Source of the DNA: Kiritimatiellia bacterium
GTDB taxonomy: Bacteria > Verrucomicrobiota > Kiritimatiellia > RFP12 > UBA1067
Reading direction: 5' to 3'
Assembly (NCBI GenBank): GCA_017936245.1
Contig: JAGBFY010000260.1
Coordinates: 1-5,029, forward strand
Length of the DNA stretch: 5,029 nucleotides
Shown here: in pieces, positions 1-5,029 of the stretch
Layout of the letters: each line of letters starts with the position of its first letter
How positions within the stretch are numbered: position 1 is the stretch's first letter
Program-made: the position numbers and the translations under genes
Notes under the pieces: model-generated
The model's database searches: none
Told to the model about the DNA's origin: nothing
The model's input: only the letters and a program-made list of their open reading frames with translations

Positions 1-2
1 AA

Positions 3-48
3 CAACTGGGGGGGGGGCCAATGGGGGATAGGACAATTGGGGATAGAC
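3..48. repeat. G-rich tandem repeat, about 15-16 bp, with a G10 run
   Basis: Three consecutive units begin with CAA: at 3 (CAACT then ten G, positions 8-17), at 19 (CAATGGGGGATAGGA) and at 34 (CAATTGGGGATAGAC). The second and third units are exactly 15 bases apart and differ at few positions; the first is more diverged and carries the G10 homopolymer. The array touches the window edge, so more copies may lie outside. G tracts of 10, 5 and 4 on one strand could in principle form a G-quadruplex. The length of the homopolymer may not be accurately sequenced. Confidence 0.6.
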
Positions 49-137
49 TCCGAAAAGAATTGTAATTTCGCACATTAACCGGCTTATTTTATTAAATAGT
101 GCAGTTCCGCCAGTATATAGGATTTCGTCCGCACCGT

Positions 138-222
138 AATCTTGAGAATCAGTCCAAACCATATTCTCATTGATCCGCTATCTCATCAGAATCGAGAGAA
201 TTATTCCGAAGTGAATTCTCAT
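138..222. repeat. Two copies of a 33-bp imperfect stem-loop repeat
   Basis: Unit A spans 138-170 and unit B spans 190-222. Aligned without gaps they share about 24 of 33 bases; both begin AATC, contain GAGAAT followed by TCC in the middle, and end ATTCTCAT. Each unit is self-complementary: TGAGAAT (143-149) pairs with ATTCTCA (163-169) in A, and GAGAATT (196-202) pairs with AATTCTC (214-220) in B. B also has an outer TCGAGA/TCTCGA arm (192-197 with 224-229). The start-to-start distance is 52 bases, roughly five helical turns, which would suit a dimeric DNA-binding protein, though that is inference. They could equally be degenerate dispersed repeats. Confidence 0.45.
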
Positions 223-271
223 TTCTCGACTGACACAGCGACATAGTTGCAACCGGTATCCAAGAGAAACG

Positions 272-303
272 TTACCACCGCATTTTGCAAAATGCGGTGG
301 TAA
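272..303. repeat. Perfect 32-bp palindrome
   Basis: The left arm, 272-287 (TTACCACCGCATTTTG), is exactly complementary to the right arm, 288-303. There is no mismatch and no spacer, and symmetry stops at 271/304. As RNA it would form a 14-bp stem closed by a TGCA loop, with a GC-rich base (CCACCGC) and an AT-rich top. On the plus strand it is followed by GGGAGG and has no U tract. On the minus strand it is followed by CGTTTCTCTTG, a weak U-rich tail, so a terminator for leftward transcription is possible but unproven. Other readings are an operator for a dimeric regulator or a dispersed palindromic repeat. Confidence 0.75.
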
Positions 304-323
304 GGGAGGAGAATCAAGGGACA

Positions 324-342
324 CACCCTTCGGGGAAGGGTG
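324..342. repeat. Short hairpin downstream of the palindrome
   Basis: CACCCTTC (324-331) pairs perfectly with GAAGGGTG (335-342) around a GGG loop, an 8-bp stem. It begins 20 bases after the 32-bp palindrome and lies 35 bases before the -35 box of the next gene. There is no U tract after it on either strand, so it does not look like an intrinsic terminator. It may belong to the same repeat element as the palindrome. Confidence 0.55.
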
Positions 343-376
343 ACAAGTTGAAAACAGGCGGCTATCAGGCGATTAA

Positions 377-405
377 TTGAATGTTTTCTCCGGATTTGGT
401 ACAAT
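377..405 (+). promoter_or_regulatory. Sigma70-type promoter of the NamZ-like gene
   Basis: A -35 box TTGAAT (377-382) and a -10 box TACAAT (400-405) are separated by exactly 17 bases. TG at 397-398 gives an extended -10 (TGG then TACAAT). Transcription would start near 411-413, leaving a leader of about 55 bases before the ATG at 468. That leader contains two mutually exclusive weak pairings, GCCGTT (429-434) with AACGGC (450-455) and CGTTT (431-435) with AAACG (442-446); their meaning is unknown. Confidence 0.65.
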
Positions 406-467
406 ACAGCCATACTAAGTCGTAAAAAGCCGTTTCGCCTCAAACGCCGAACGGCAAACTCCATAAC

Positions 468-1514
468 ATGAAAAGATTTTCCGTAAACTATCAAGCACTC
501 ATCAAAAAGCTTGAAGACGGACTGCCGTTCGGTCTTCTCTCCCAACAGACCTCTCCGCTTGGAGAGATGCTGCATGAACGCAGCCGTCCCTACTTCAAAT
601 CTGTGTTCTCAGCCGAACATGGATATTTTGGCCTTGCCGGCCCTGGCGAAAAGACGGCCAGCTCCCGACACCCCCGCTGGAAGGTGCCGGTACATTCGCT
701 CTACGGCGAAACACGCAAGCCAACACCTGCAATGATGAAAGGCATCAAGCGTATAGTCATCGACCTTCAAGACATCGGAATCAGGTGCTATACATATCTT
801 GCGACGCTGAAGCTCGTTATGGAATCCGCCGTGGAGTGCGGAGCGGAAATCATGGTGCTGGACCGTCCTGTACCGCTAGGCGGAATCGTAGATGGCCCTA
901 TGCCTGACACGGACCGCATGAGCTTTGTCTGTCCCGCCGATCTCCCCCTGTGTCATGGAATGACCATCGGTGAAGAGGCGGTGTATCTGTCCAAGACGAT
1001 TCCAGGTGTGAAGCTTTCCGTTATGAAAATGAACGGCTGGAGCCACGATATGCGCGAACCATGGGCGGATTTCCTTCCGCCCTCCCCCGGCATCAAGAGC
1101 TGGGATTCGGCGGTGCTCTACCCAGTGACCGTGTTCACCGAAGCGTTTCCCGCGCTCGATACGGACCGTGGCGGCAATCTTGCGTTCCGGGTGCTTGGCG
1201 CGGAATGGATGGATCCGCAGAAGCTCATCAAGGCAACAGAGGGAAAGCTTCGGGGATACGGACTGACAATGCGCGAATACAGATGGGGCAAGATCGCAGG
1301 CGTATTGCTTTCAGTCGAAAGCATAAAACGCTACAGACCTGCGGCGGCCGGCATGACGCTCCTGAATGCAATACGCAGGCTTTGGCCGAAACAGCTCGCT
1401 GAAGGCGCACGGGAGGAGTGGCTCACCAAACTCATGGGCGGCGTTTCGTACGACCCGGCAAAGTGGGGACAGACCCTTTCCAGATACAGAAAACGCCGCG
1501 TCAATCTGTACTGA
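468..1514 (+). CDS. namZ: NamZ/DUF1343-family exo-beta-N-acetylmuramidase-like protein
   Basis: The 348-residue protein matches the DUF1343 family, whose characterised members (NamZ, CAZy GH171) release N-acetylmuramic acid from the non-reducing ends of peptidoglycan fragments. Visible family landmarks, in order, are GLLSQQTS (22-29, usually GLLTNPTG), AEHG (49-52, with the conserved Glu50 in the presumed active site), HSLYG.TRKPT (76-86), IDLQDIGIRCYTY (98-110), LDRPVPLGG (131-139), DGPM (142-145), HGMTIGE (163-169), PPSPGI (204-209) and the closing RRVNLY. The usual E-G-T-N-x-S-x-G-R-G segment is altered to EAFPALDTDRGG (225-236). The N terminus enters the domain within about 20 residues and has no signal peptide or lipobox, so it is probably cytoplasmic, unlike many secreted homologues, and would act in muropeptide recycling. 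An in-frame stop at 423-425 and the first ATG at 468 fix the start; no Shine-Dalgarno sequence is evident. The family call is firm, but the activity is inferred. Confidence 0.85.
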   Translation: MKRFSVNYQALIKKLEDGLPFGLLSQQTSPLGEMLHERSRPYFKSVFSAEHGYFGLAGPGEKTASSRHPRWKVPVHSLYGETRKPTPAMMKGIKRIVIDLQDIGIRCYTYLATLKLVMESAVECGAEIMVLDRPVPLGGIVDGPMPDTDRMSFVCPADLPLCHGMTIGEEAVYLSKTIPGVKLSVMKMNGWSHDMREPWADFLPPSPGIKSWDSAVLYPVTVFTEAFPALDTDRGGNLAFRVLGAEWMDPQKLIKATEGKLRGYGLTMREYRWGKIAGVLLSVESIKRYRPAAAGMTLLNAIRRLWPKQLAEGAREEWLTKLMGGVSYDPAKWGQTLSRYRKRRVNLY

Positions 1515-1519
1515 TTATG

Positions 1520-1528
1520 TGATATAAT
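1520..1528 (+). promoter_or_regulatory. Extended -10 promoter, probably giving a leaderless mRNA
   Basis: TGA followed by the consensus TATAAT (1523-1528) is a perfect extended -10 element. It lies in the 21-base gap between the NamZ-like gene and the ATG at 1536. The ATG begins 8 bases after the last T, which is where transcription normally starts, so the transcript would have little or no 5' leader. No good -35 box is seen 16-18 bases upstream, which extended -10 promoters tolerate. If transcription instead reads through from 377-405, a weak TAGGT (1528-1532) could serve as a ribosome site. Confidence 0.55.
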
Positions 1529-1535
1529 AGGTCGC

Positions 1536-2138
1536 ATGTCACAGGAATGGAACATCAGGAGCCGCGGACATGTGTGCTCCATCTGCGAAAAGCCGCTCGT
1601 GGACAGGGCTCCGGTGGTGAGCGTGCTTCACGAGCTGCCGGACGGCTATGAACGTCTAGATTGTCACCCCGAATGCTGGAAGACAGCCCCACGCGAATGG
1701 GAGCCTTTCAGTTCTTGGGAGGGTGTGTATGCCGCACCTCCGCCGGCGGACAAGAAAGAGACTCTCAAGAAGGAGACGGCCGACGAGCTTCTGCGCCACC
1801 TCATATCGCTTGACGATCCCGCGATGAAGAATGTGGTGTACGTGCTCGCCGTCATGCTTGAACGTTCAAAGATTCTCGTCGAGCGCGACGCGAAGGAGCA
1901 GCCCGACCGCACAATCATACGCATCTATGAGCATCGTCGCACTGGTGAATCGTTCATAGTTCTCGACCCGCGCATCCGTCTAGAAAATCTCGGTGACGTG
2001 CAGAGCGAGGTCGTGGCCCTTCTTTCCGGCACAAAGACGCTTGGCGAAGTTTCGCCTAAACCGGAAGCCGCCGCTGAAGAGAACGCAGAAGCGACACCCG
2101 AAGGTAAAGAAGAGCCCGCCACTGCTCCAGCAGAGTGA
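1536..2138 (+). CDS. Conserved hypothetical protein with a Cys4 putative zinc site
   Basis: The function of this 200-residue protein is unknown. The N terminus has two cysteine pairs, CSIC (14-17) and C43-x3-C47, about 25 residues apart, which fits a small zinc-binding treble-clef or zinc-ribbon fold. It is followed by W48, the aromatic motif EPFSSW (56-61) and a Pro/Ala linker. Residues 82-117 look helical and include NVVYVLAVMLERSKIL. A beta-rich part then follows (IIRIYEH..TGESFIVLDP). Residues from about 172 to the end are a low-complexity Ala/Glu/Pro tail, probably disordered. The arrangement W-x-I-x-S-R, C-x2-C, D-C, PFS-x-W and VLA-x-MLER resembles a small uncharacterised family I associate with Verrucomicrobia, Planctomycetes and Lentisphaerae; this is memory, not a search. 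There is no signal peptide or membrane segment. The gene has its own promoter at 1520-1528, and its stop overlaps the hemW start, so the two are probably co-transcribed and translationally coupled. Confidence 0.75.
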   Translation: MSQEWNIRSRGHVCSICEKPLVDRAPVVSVLHELPDGYERLDCHPECWKTAPREWEPFSSWEGVYAAPPPADKKETLKKETADELLRHLISLDDPAMKNVVYVLAVMLERSKILVERDAKEQPDRTIIRIYEHRRTGESFIVLDPRIRLENLGDVQSEVVALLSGTKTLGEVSPKPEAAAEENAEATPEGKEEPATAPAE

Positions 2139-3160
2139 ACCTTTACGTACATTTCCCGTTCTGCCGAAGCAAGTGCGCCTATTGCGCACTGCATTCATAC
2201 GTCGGCAGGACGGACGCGGAACGTCGCACATATGTGGACGAGATTGCCGCCAAGATCAGTGCGTTCTTCGCTTCATCAGGCGGCAAAACGCTATCGACAC
2301 TCTATTTCGGCGGCGGCACTCCCGCGATGTGCGACCTTTCCGGACTGTTAGACATCATCAGCGGACAGAAGAAGTCCGAAGATTTCGAGTTCACCGTAGA
2401 ACTCAATCCACTGGATGTCAAACCTGAACTTCTCAATGCACTGAAAAAGGGCGGGGTAAACCGTCTTTCGATGGGCGTACAGAGTTTCGATGACGCAACC
2501 CTGCGGGCAATGGGGCGTCCACATACCGTAGACCAGGCGCGGAACGCCTGGTGCATGATACGTGACGCAGGCTTCGACAACGCCGGCATCGACCTCATAT
2601 GCGGCTGGCCAGATGAAACAGGCGGCGCATGGAAGCGCACTCTCGAATCAGCGGCTTCGCTGAAACCAGACCACTGCAGCGTATACACGCTCATCCTTGA
2701 ACCGAACACGCGGCTTGCGCACGATGTTGAATGTGGACGCGTCACATTGCCGTCAGACGACGCTGCGCTTGCGGAACTTGCTGCGGCGGAATGTGCATTG
2801 GGGAGTGTTGGACTTGAACGCTACGAAATATCAAGCTTTGCGAAACCCGGCAGGGAATGCCGCCACAACCTAGCCACATGGCGAGGCGAAGACTACACGG
2901 GAATCGGGGACGGCGCTTGCAGCCGTGAAGGAAATGCCGTGTCACGCGTCATATTCCGTCTGAGGCTCCTGAAGGAAGGATTTTCGCCCATAAAAGCAGC
3001 GGCAGATTTCCCAGAGCTTACGTCCCGTGTTGACGAATGGACGGAAACTCTGGACCGTTTTGCCGCAGAAGGACTCCTGAGCGTTTTTGGAGAGAATACA
3101 TACCGTCTTACAAGACGCGGAACGGAAGTGTGCGATACGATACTTGCAGAGCTGGTCTGA
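2135..3160 (+). CDS. hemW: HemW-type radical SAM protein (heme chaperone family), compact
   Basis: The 341-residue protein belongs to the HemN/HemW radical SAM family. The 4Fe-4S/SAM motif is C10-x3-C14-x2-C17 (FCRSKCAYC). It lacks the extra cysteine two residues later that marks true HemN oxidases, so HemW, a heme-binding chaperone in E. coli and Lactococcus, is the better label. Other landmarks are YFGGGTP (57-63), ELNP (89-92), RLSMGVQSFDD (110-120), the LGR.H-like MGRPH (126-130), DLICGWPDET (153-162), YEISSFAKPG (230-239) and HNLATWRGEDYTGIGDGA (244-261). A C-terminal winged-helix-like HemW_C part follows (about 273-341). It is shorter than the roughly 370-390 residues usual for HemW, and the missing part appears to lie just after GDGACS, where RLRLLKEG follows almost directly. 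It starts with GTG inside the GTGA overlap with the preceding stop (4 bases), with no clear ribosome site, which implies coupled translation. The start agrees with family N termini (LYVHFPFC). Confidence 0.88.
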   Translation: MNLYVHFPFCRSKCAYCALHSYVGRTDAERRTYVDEIAAKISAFFASSGGKTLSTLYFGGGTPAMCDLSGLLDIISGQKKSEDFEFTVELNPLDVKPELLNALKKGGVNRLSMGVQSFDDATLRAMGRPHTVDQARNAWCMIRDAGFDNAGIDLICGWPDETGGAWKRTLESAASLKPDHCSVYTLILEPNTRLAHDVECGRVTLPSDDAALAELAAAECALGSVGLERYEISSFAKPGRECRHNLATWRGEDYTGIGDGACSREGNAVSRVIFRLRLLKEGFSPIKAAADFPELTSRVDEWTETLDRFAAEGLLSVFGENTYRLTRRGTEVCDTILAELV

Positions 3161-3170
3161 CAAAACAGCT

Positions 3171-4634
3171 TCAACCGCCTACAGAAACGCAGGCTTCCTT
3201 GACCCGCTGCGCGATAACGCTGTTGACTCCGGCAGCGGAAGCGATATCCTCCACCGAAGCCTTGCCGATCCCACGCGTCGACCGGAATCTCTTGAGCAAG
3301 GCGACCTTCTTCGCAGGACCAATCCCCGGAATTTCGTCCAAAACGGATTCCCGAATTGTCCGGTCGCGCAGCGACCTGTGATGGGTTATGGCAAAACGGT
3401 GCGCCTCATCACGCAGACGGATAGCCACAAACAGTCCCTGCGAATCACGTGGAAGTACGATATCGCCGCGTTCGTCGTCCGTAACGAGTATCTCCATCTT
3501 TTCGGCAAGCCCTACGGTCGGGATATCAGTAACGCCGATCTCCTTGAACGCGGCCCGTGCCGCGCGCAACTGGGTGATGCCGCCGTCACATATAAAGAGA
3601 TCGGCGCGCGGGGACTTCGCCGCGAGAGACGATTCCGGACCATACCTGCGTCTCACGATCTCCGCCATGCTGCGAGGATCATCCGCACCTTCAACCGTCT
3701 CGATGCGGAAATGGCGGTAGTATCGTCTATCCGGCATTCCGTCGATCGACACCACGAGCGAAGCGACAGAATGGGTTCCGAACAGGTTGGATATGTCGAC
3801 GCACTCTATTACGCGCGGTGGAGCCTTCAGCTTCAACGCGGCGGCGAGTTCCTCAAGTCCCTTTAGCGCATCTCCCTTGCGCATCTCAGGCGACTTGCGG
3901 ACAAAATGGCGCTTCGTCATCTCCCGCAGAGCGCCAATCGTGTCGCGTAGACGCGCCGCCTTCTCGAAATCGCATTCGCCGGCGGCTGCCTCCATCTCCG
4001 TCACAAGATCGCCTATGACCTGGGGTCTGTCCCCATTCAGGAAGGCGCAGGCTTCGTCAAAACGTTTGCGGTAGTCCTCTGGCGATATCTTCCCGAGGCA
4101 CGGCGCCGTGCAGTAGCGAATCTTGTCCGCCATGCAGTGCCGCTTCGCATCCTCATCGGGGGTTATGCACCGGCATCCGCGCAACCCGTAGTGCTTCTCC
4201 ACGAAATCCTTTGCCGCCCGCACGACCGGTGCAGAAGGGAACGGCCCGAAATACATTGCTCCGTCCTCTCGCACGATCCGGCACGTGGTGAACATCGGGA
4301 AATCCAGTGAAGGATCAGCGCGCAACGCAAGATAACGCTTATCGTCACGCATGAGAATGTTGAAGTGCGGCTTGTACTTCTTTATGAGCGACGCTTCCGT
4401 AAGCAACGCCTCCGCCTCGTTCTTTACCGTCATGAACTCGAGGTCTGCGACAGTATTGACCATCGAACGCACCTTCGGCACGTGCCTTGCCCCAGGACGG
4501 AAATATCCCAACACTCGATGACGGAGGTTCTTCGCCTTGCCGACGTAGATTATGACACCTCGCGCATCGCGCATCAAATAGCAGCCCGGCCTGTTGGGGA
4601 CTGTCTTGAGACGCTCCCTGAGAATGTCGTTCAT
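3171..4634 (-). CDS. uvrC: UvrC, excinuclease ABC subunit C, short form
   Basis: UvrC makes the 3' and 5' incisions around UvrB-bound DNA lesions in nucleotide excision repair. The N-terminal GIY-YIG nuclease shows PGCYLM (16-21), Y30-V-G, R40 and the metal-binding Glu80 in LLTEASLIKKYKPHFN. Four cysteines of the Fe-S cluster region are present (C154, C167, C175, C179; an extra C156). The UVR motif that binds UvrB lies at about 207-239. The RNase H-like second nuclease keeps its catalytic set: D280 (ECVDIS), D319 (ADDP), D350 (CDGG) and H412 (EAHRF). Helix-hairpin-helix DNA-binding repeats close the protein (about 432-478, IPGIGPAKK). At 487 residues it is some 120 shorter than the E. coli protein (610). 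The loss lies between the UVR motif and D280, about 40 residues here against about 160 in E. coli. Because every catalytic residue remains and the frame is intact, it is probably a functional lineage-specific form rather than a decayed gene. It lies 23 bases downstream of the hydrolase gene and is probably in the same operon. Confidence 0.95.
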   Translation of the reverse strand: MNDILRERLKTVPNRPGCYLMRDARGVIIYVGKAKNLRHRVLGYFRPGARHVPKVRSMVNTVADLEFMTVKNEAEALLTEASLIKKYKPHFNILMRDDKRYLALRADPSLDFPMFTTCRIVREDGAMYFGPFPSAPVVRAAKDFVEKHYGLRGCRCITPDEDAKRHCMADKIRYCTAPCLGKISPEDYRKRFDEACAFLNGDRPQVIGDLVTEMEAAAGECDFEKAARLRDTIGALREMTKRHFVRKSPEMRKGDALKGLEELAAALKLKAPPRVIECVDISNLFGTHSVASLVVSIDGMPDRRYYRHFRIETVEGADDPRSMAEIVRRRYGPESSLAAKSPRADLFICDGGITQLRAARAAFKEIGVTDIPTVGLAEKMEILVTDDERGDIVLPRDSQGLFVAIRLRDEAHRFAITHHRSLRDRTIRESVLDEIPGIGPAKKVALLKRFRSTRGIGKASVEDIASAAGVNSVIAQRVKEACVSVGG

Positions 4635-4642
4635 CCGACGAA

Positions 4643-4647
4643 CTCCC
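4643..4647 (-). promoter_or_regulatory. Ribosome binding site of uvrC
   Basis: Read on the minus strand, GGGAG is followed by 8 bases and then the ATG at 4634-4632. It lies within the 23-base gap after the upstream stop codon. This supports the chosen uvrC start, which also agrees with the family N terminus (short leader, then the PGCY motif). It is the only clear Shine-Dalgarno-like site in the window. Confidence 0.55.
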
Positions 4648-4657
4648 GCACTCAGCG

Positions 4658-5029
4658 TTAGATGAACGGATTGGAGGCGACCTCTCGCGCAATGGTTGTG
4701 GACGGGCCGTGTCCTGGAACGACCTCTGTCTCCGGCGGCAGCTTGGCGAGAGAGGCAAGCGACCTGCGCATATCGGCCATGCTTCCGCCGGGGAAATCTG
4801 TACGCCCGCAGGAACCGGCAAAAAGCGTGTCGCCCGAAAGCAGAAGAGAACCCGTCTTCACACAGACACTTCCAGGCGTATGGCCGGGAGTCTCGAGGAC
4901 CTCGAAACCGAACGCGGGGAAGTCCTTGACGATATCGCGTATGTCATGCAGATTGGCAGGTGTGCCGACGCCGGGATAGTCCGGAGGGTTGCGGTTCATG
5001 GGATGTCCGAACATGACCCAGTCCGACGG
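4658..5029 (-). CDS. Metallo-beta-lactamase-fold hydrolase (glyoxalase II-like), C-terminal part
   Basis: The reading frame stays open to the right edge (123 codons seen, the first reading PSDWV before the Met at 5014), so the 5' end lies outside the window. The visible part is the C-terminal half of a YcbL/glyoxalase II-like metallo-beta-lactamase hydrolase. Counting from the Met at 5014, it shows TPGHTPGS (42-49, ligand His45), SGDTLF (60-65, bridging Asp62), GRTDFPGGS (70-78) and VPGHGP (99-104, ligand His102), and ends in the family-typical NPFI. The first metal-binding motif, HxHxDH, should lie upstream and cannot be seen. Members hydrolyse thioesters such as S-lactoylglutathione or are zinc hydrolases of unknown substrate; the substrate here cannot be told. 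The TAA stop is 23 bases before the uvrC start, which suggests one transcript whose promoter is outside the window. Confidence 0.9.
   Translation of the reverse strand, partial: PSDWVMFGHPMNRNPPDYPGVGTPANLHDIRDIVKDFPAFGFEVLETPGHTPGSVCVKTGSLLLSGDTLFAGSCGRTDFPGGSMADMRRSLASLAKLPPETEVVPGHGPSTTIAREVASNPFI

Larger units (their letters stand above)
1..467. other. Non-coding left end, AT-richer and rich in inverted repeats
   Basis: No reading frame here looks like a real gene. Base composition is visibly more AT-rich than in the genes that follow. In order, the region holds a G-rich tandem repeat (3-48), a featureless AT-rich stretch (about 50-137), two related stem-loop repeats (138-222), a perfect palindrome (272-303), a second hairpin (324-342) and the promoter of the first gene (377-405). 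I saw no tRNA or rRNA signature and no transposase. A minus-strand frame is open from 162 to the left edge (54 codons), but it runs through the G/C repeat and is not convincing. The region is best read as an intergenic spacer that carries repeats, possibly close to a contig end. Confidence 0.7.

Noticed and set aside
1..222. CRISPR-like array
   Set aside because: The left tandem repeat has no spacers, and the two 33-bp units are too diverged and too few; no cas gene is present.
429..455. Possible riboswitch or attenuator in the leader of the NamZ-like gene
   Set aside because: Only 5-6 bp pairings exist in a leader of about 55 bases; too short for a known riboswitch, and no terminator stem is present.
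219..575. Minus-strand 118-codon frame overlapping the start of the NamZ-like gene
   Set aside because: It runs antisense through the NamZ-like start, its promoter and the 32-bp palindrome, and resembles no family I know; the opposite strand has a recognisable protein.
2045..2138. Tail of the zinc protein as a separate small gene or frameshifted region
   Set aside because: The Ala/Glu/Pro-rich segment is in frame with the rest and ends in the overlap with hemW; a disordered tail explains it.
2302..2745. Minus-strand 147-codon frame inside hemW
   Set aside because: It lies antisense to the conserved radical SAM core and is Ser/Arg/Pro-rich in the manner of a shadow frame.
3150..3170. Possible bidirectional terminator between hemW and uvrC
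   Set aside because: The stem is only 5 bp with an 11-base loop and no U tract on either side.
3087..3866. Plus-strand 259-codon frame across the 3' ends of hemW and uvrC
   Set aside because: It overlaps hemW out of frame and is antisense to well-conserved UvrC motifs. Its length reflects the base composition of the opposite gene, and its sequence shows no domain.

Overview
The window carries five protein genes on two convergent strands plus a non-coding, AT-richer left end. Three features suggest a member of the PVC superphylum (Verrucomicrobiota, Kiritimatiellota or Lentisphaerota type): a short UvrC that lacks the segment between its UVR motif and its second nuclease domain, a four-cysteine hypothetical protein that resembles a small family I associate with that group, and mostly weak or absent Shine-Dalgarno sequences. 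The assignment comes from memory of protein families, not from a search, and is moderate at best.

Layout. Positions 1-467 hold no convincing gene. They contain a G-rich tandem repeat at the left edge, two related imperfect stem-loop repeats, a perfect 32-bp palindrome followed by a second hairpin, and a good sigma70-type promoter at 377-405. Positions 468-3160 are a plus-strand cluster. It starts with a NamZ/DUF1343 (GH171-type) exo-N-acetylmuramidase-like protein without a signal peptide. Next come a putative zinc-binding protein of unknown function and, overlapping it by 4 bases, a HemW-type radical SAM protein. The middle gene also has its own extended -10 promoter, placed so that its mRNA could be leaderless.

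Positions 3171-5029 are a minus-strand cluster read toward the middle of the window. A metallo-beta-lactamase-fold hydrolase (5' end outside the window) is followed after 23 bases by uvrC. The two clusters meet tail to tail with only 10 bases between stop codons and no recognisable terminator.

The genes serve ordinary housekeeping roles: cell-wall sugar turnover, heme or radical SAM chemistry, nucleotide excision repair and a thioester- or glyoxalase-like hydrolase. I do not see a defence system, mobile element, CRISPR array, RNA gene or evident new multi-gene system. The points that most deserve a second look are the compact UvrC and HemW proteins, the uncharacterised zinc protein coupled to HemW, and the palindromic left-hand intergenic region.
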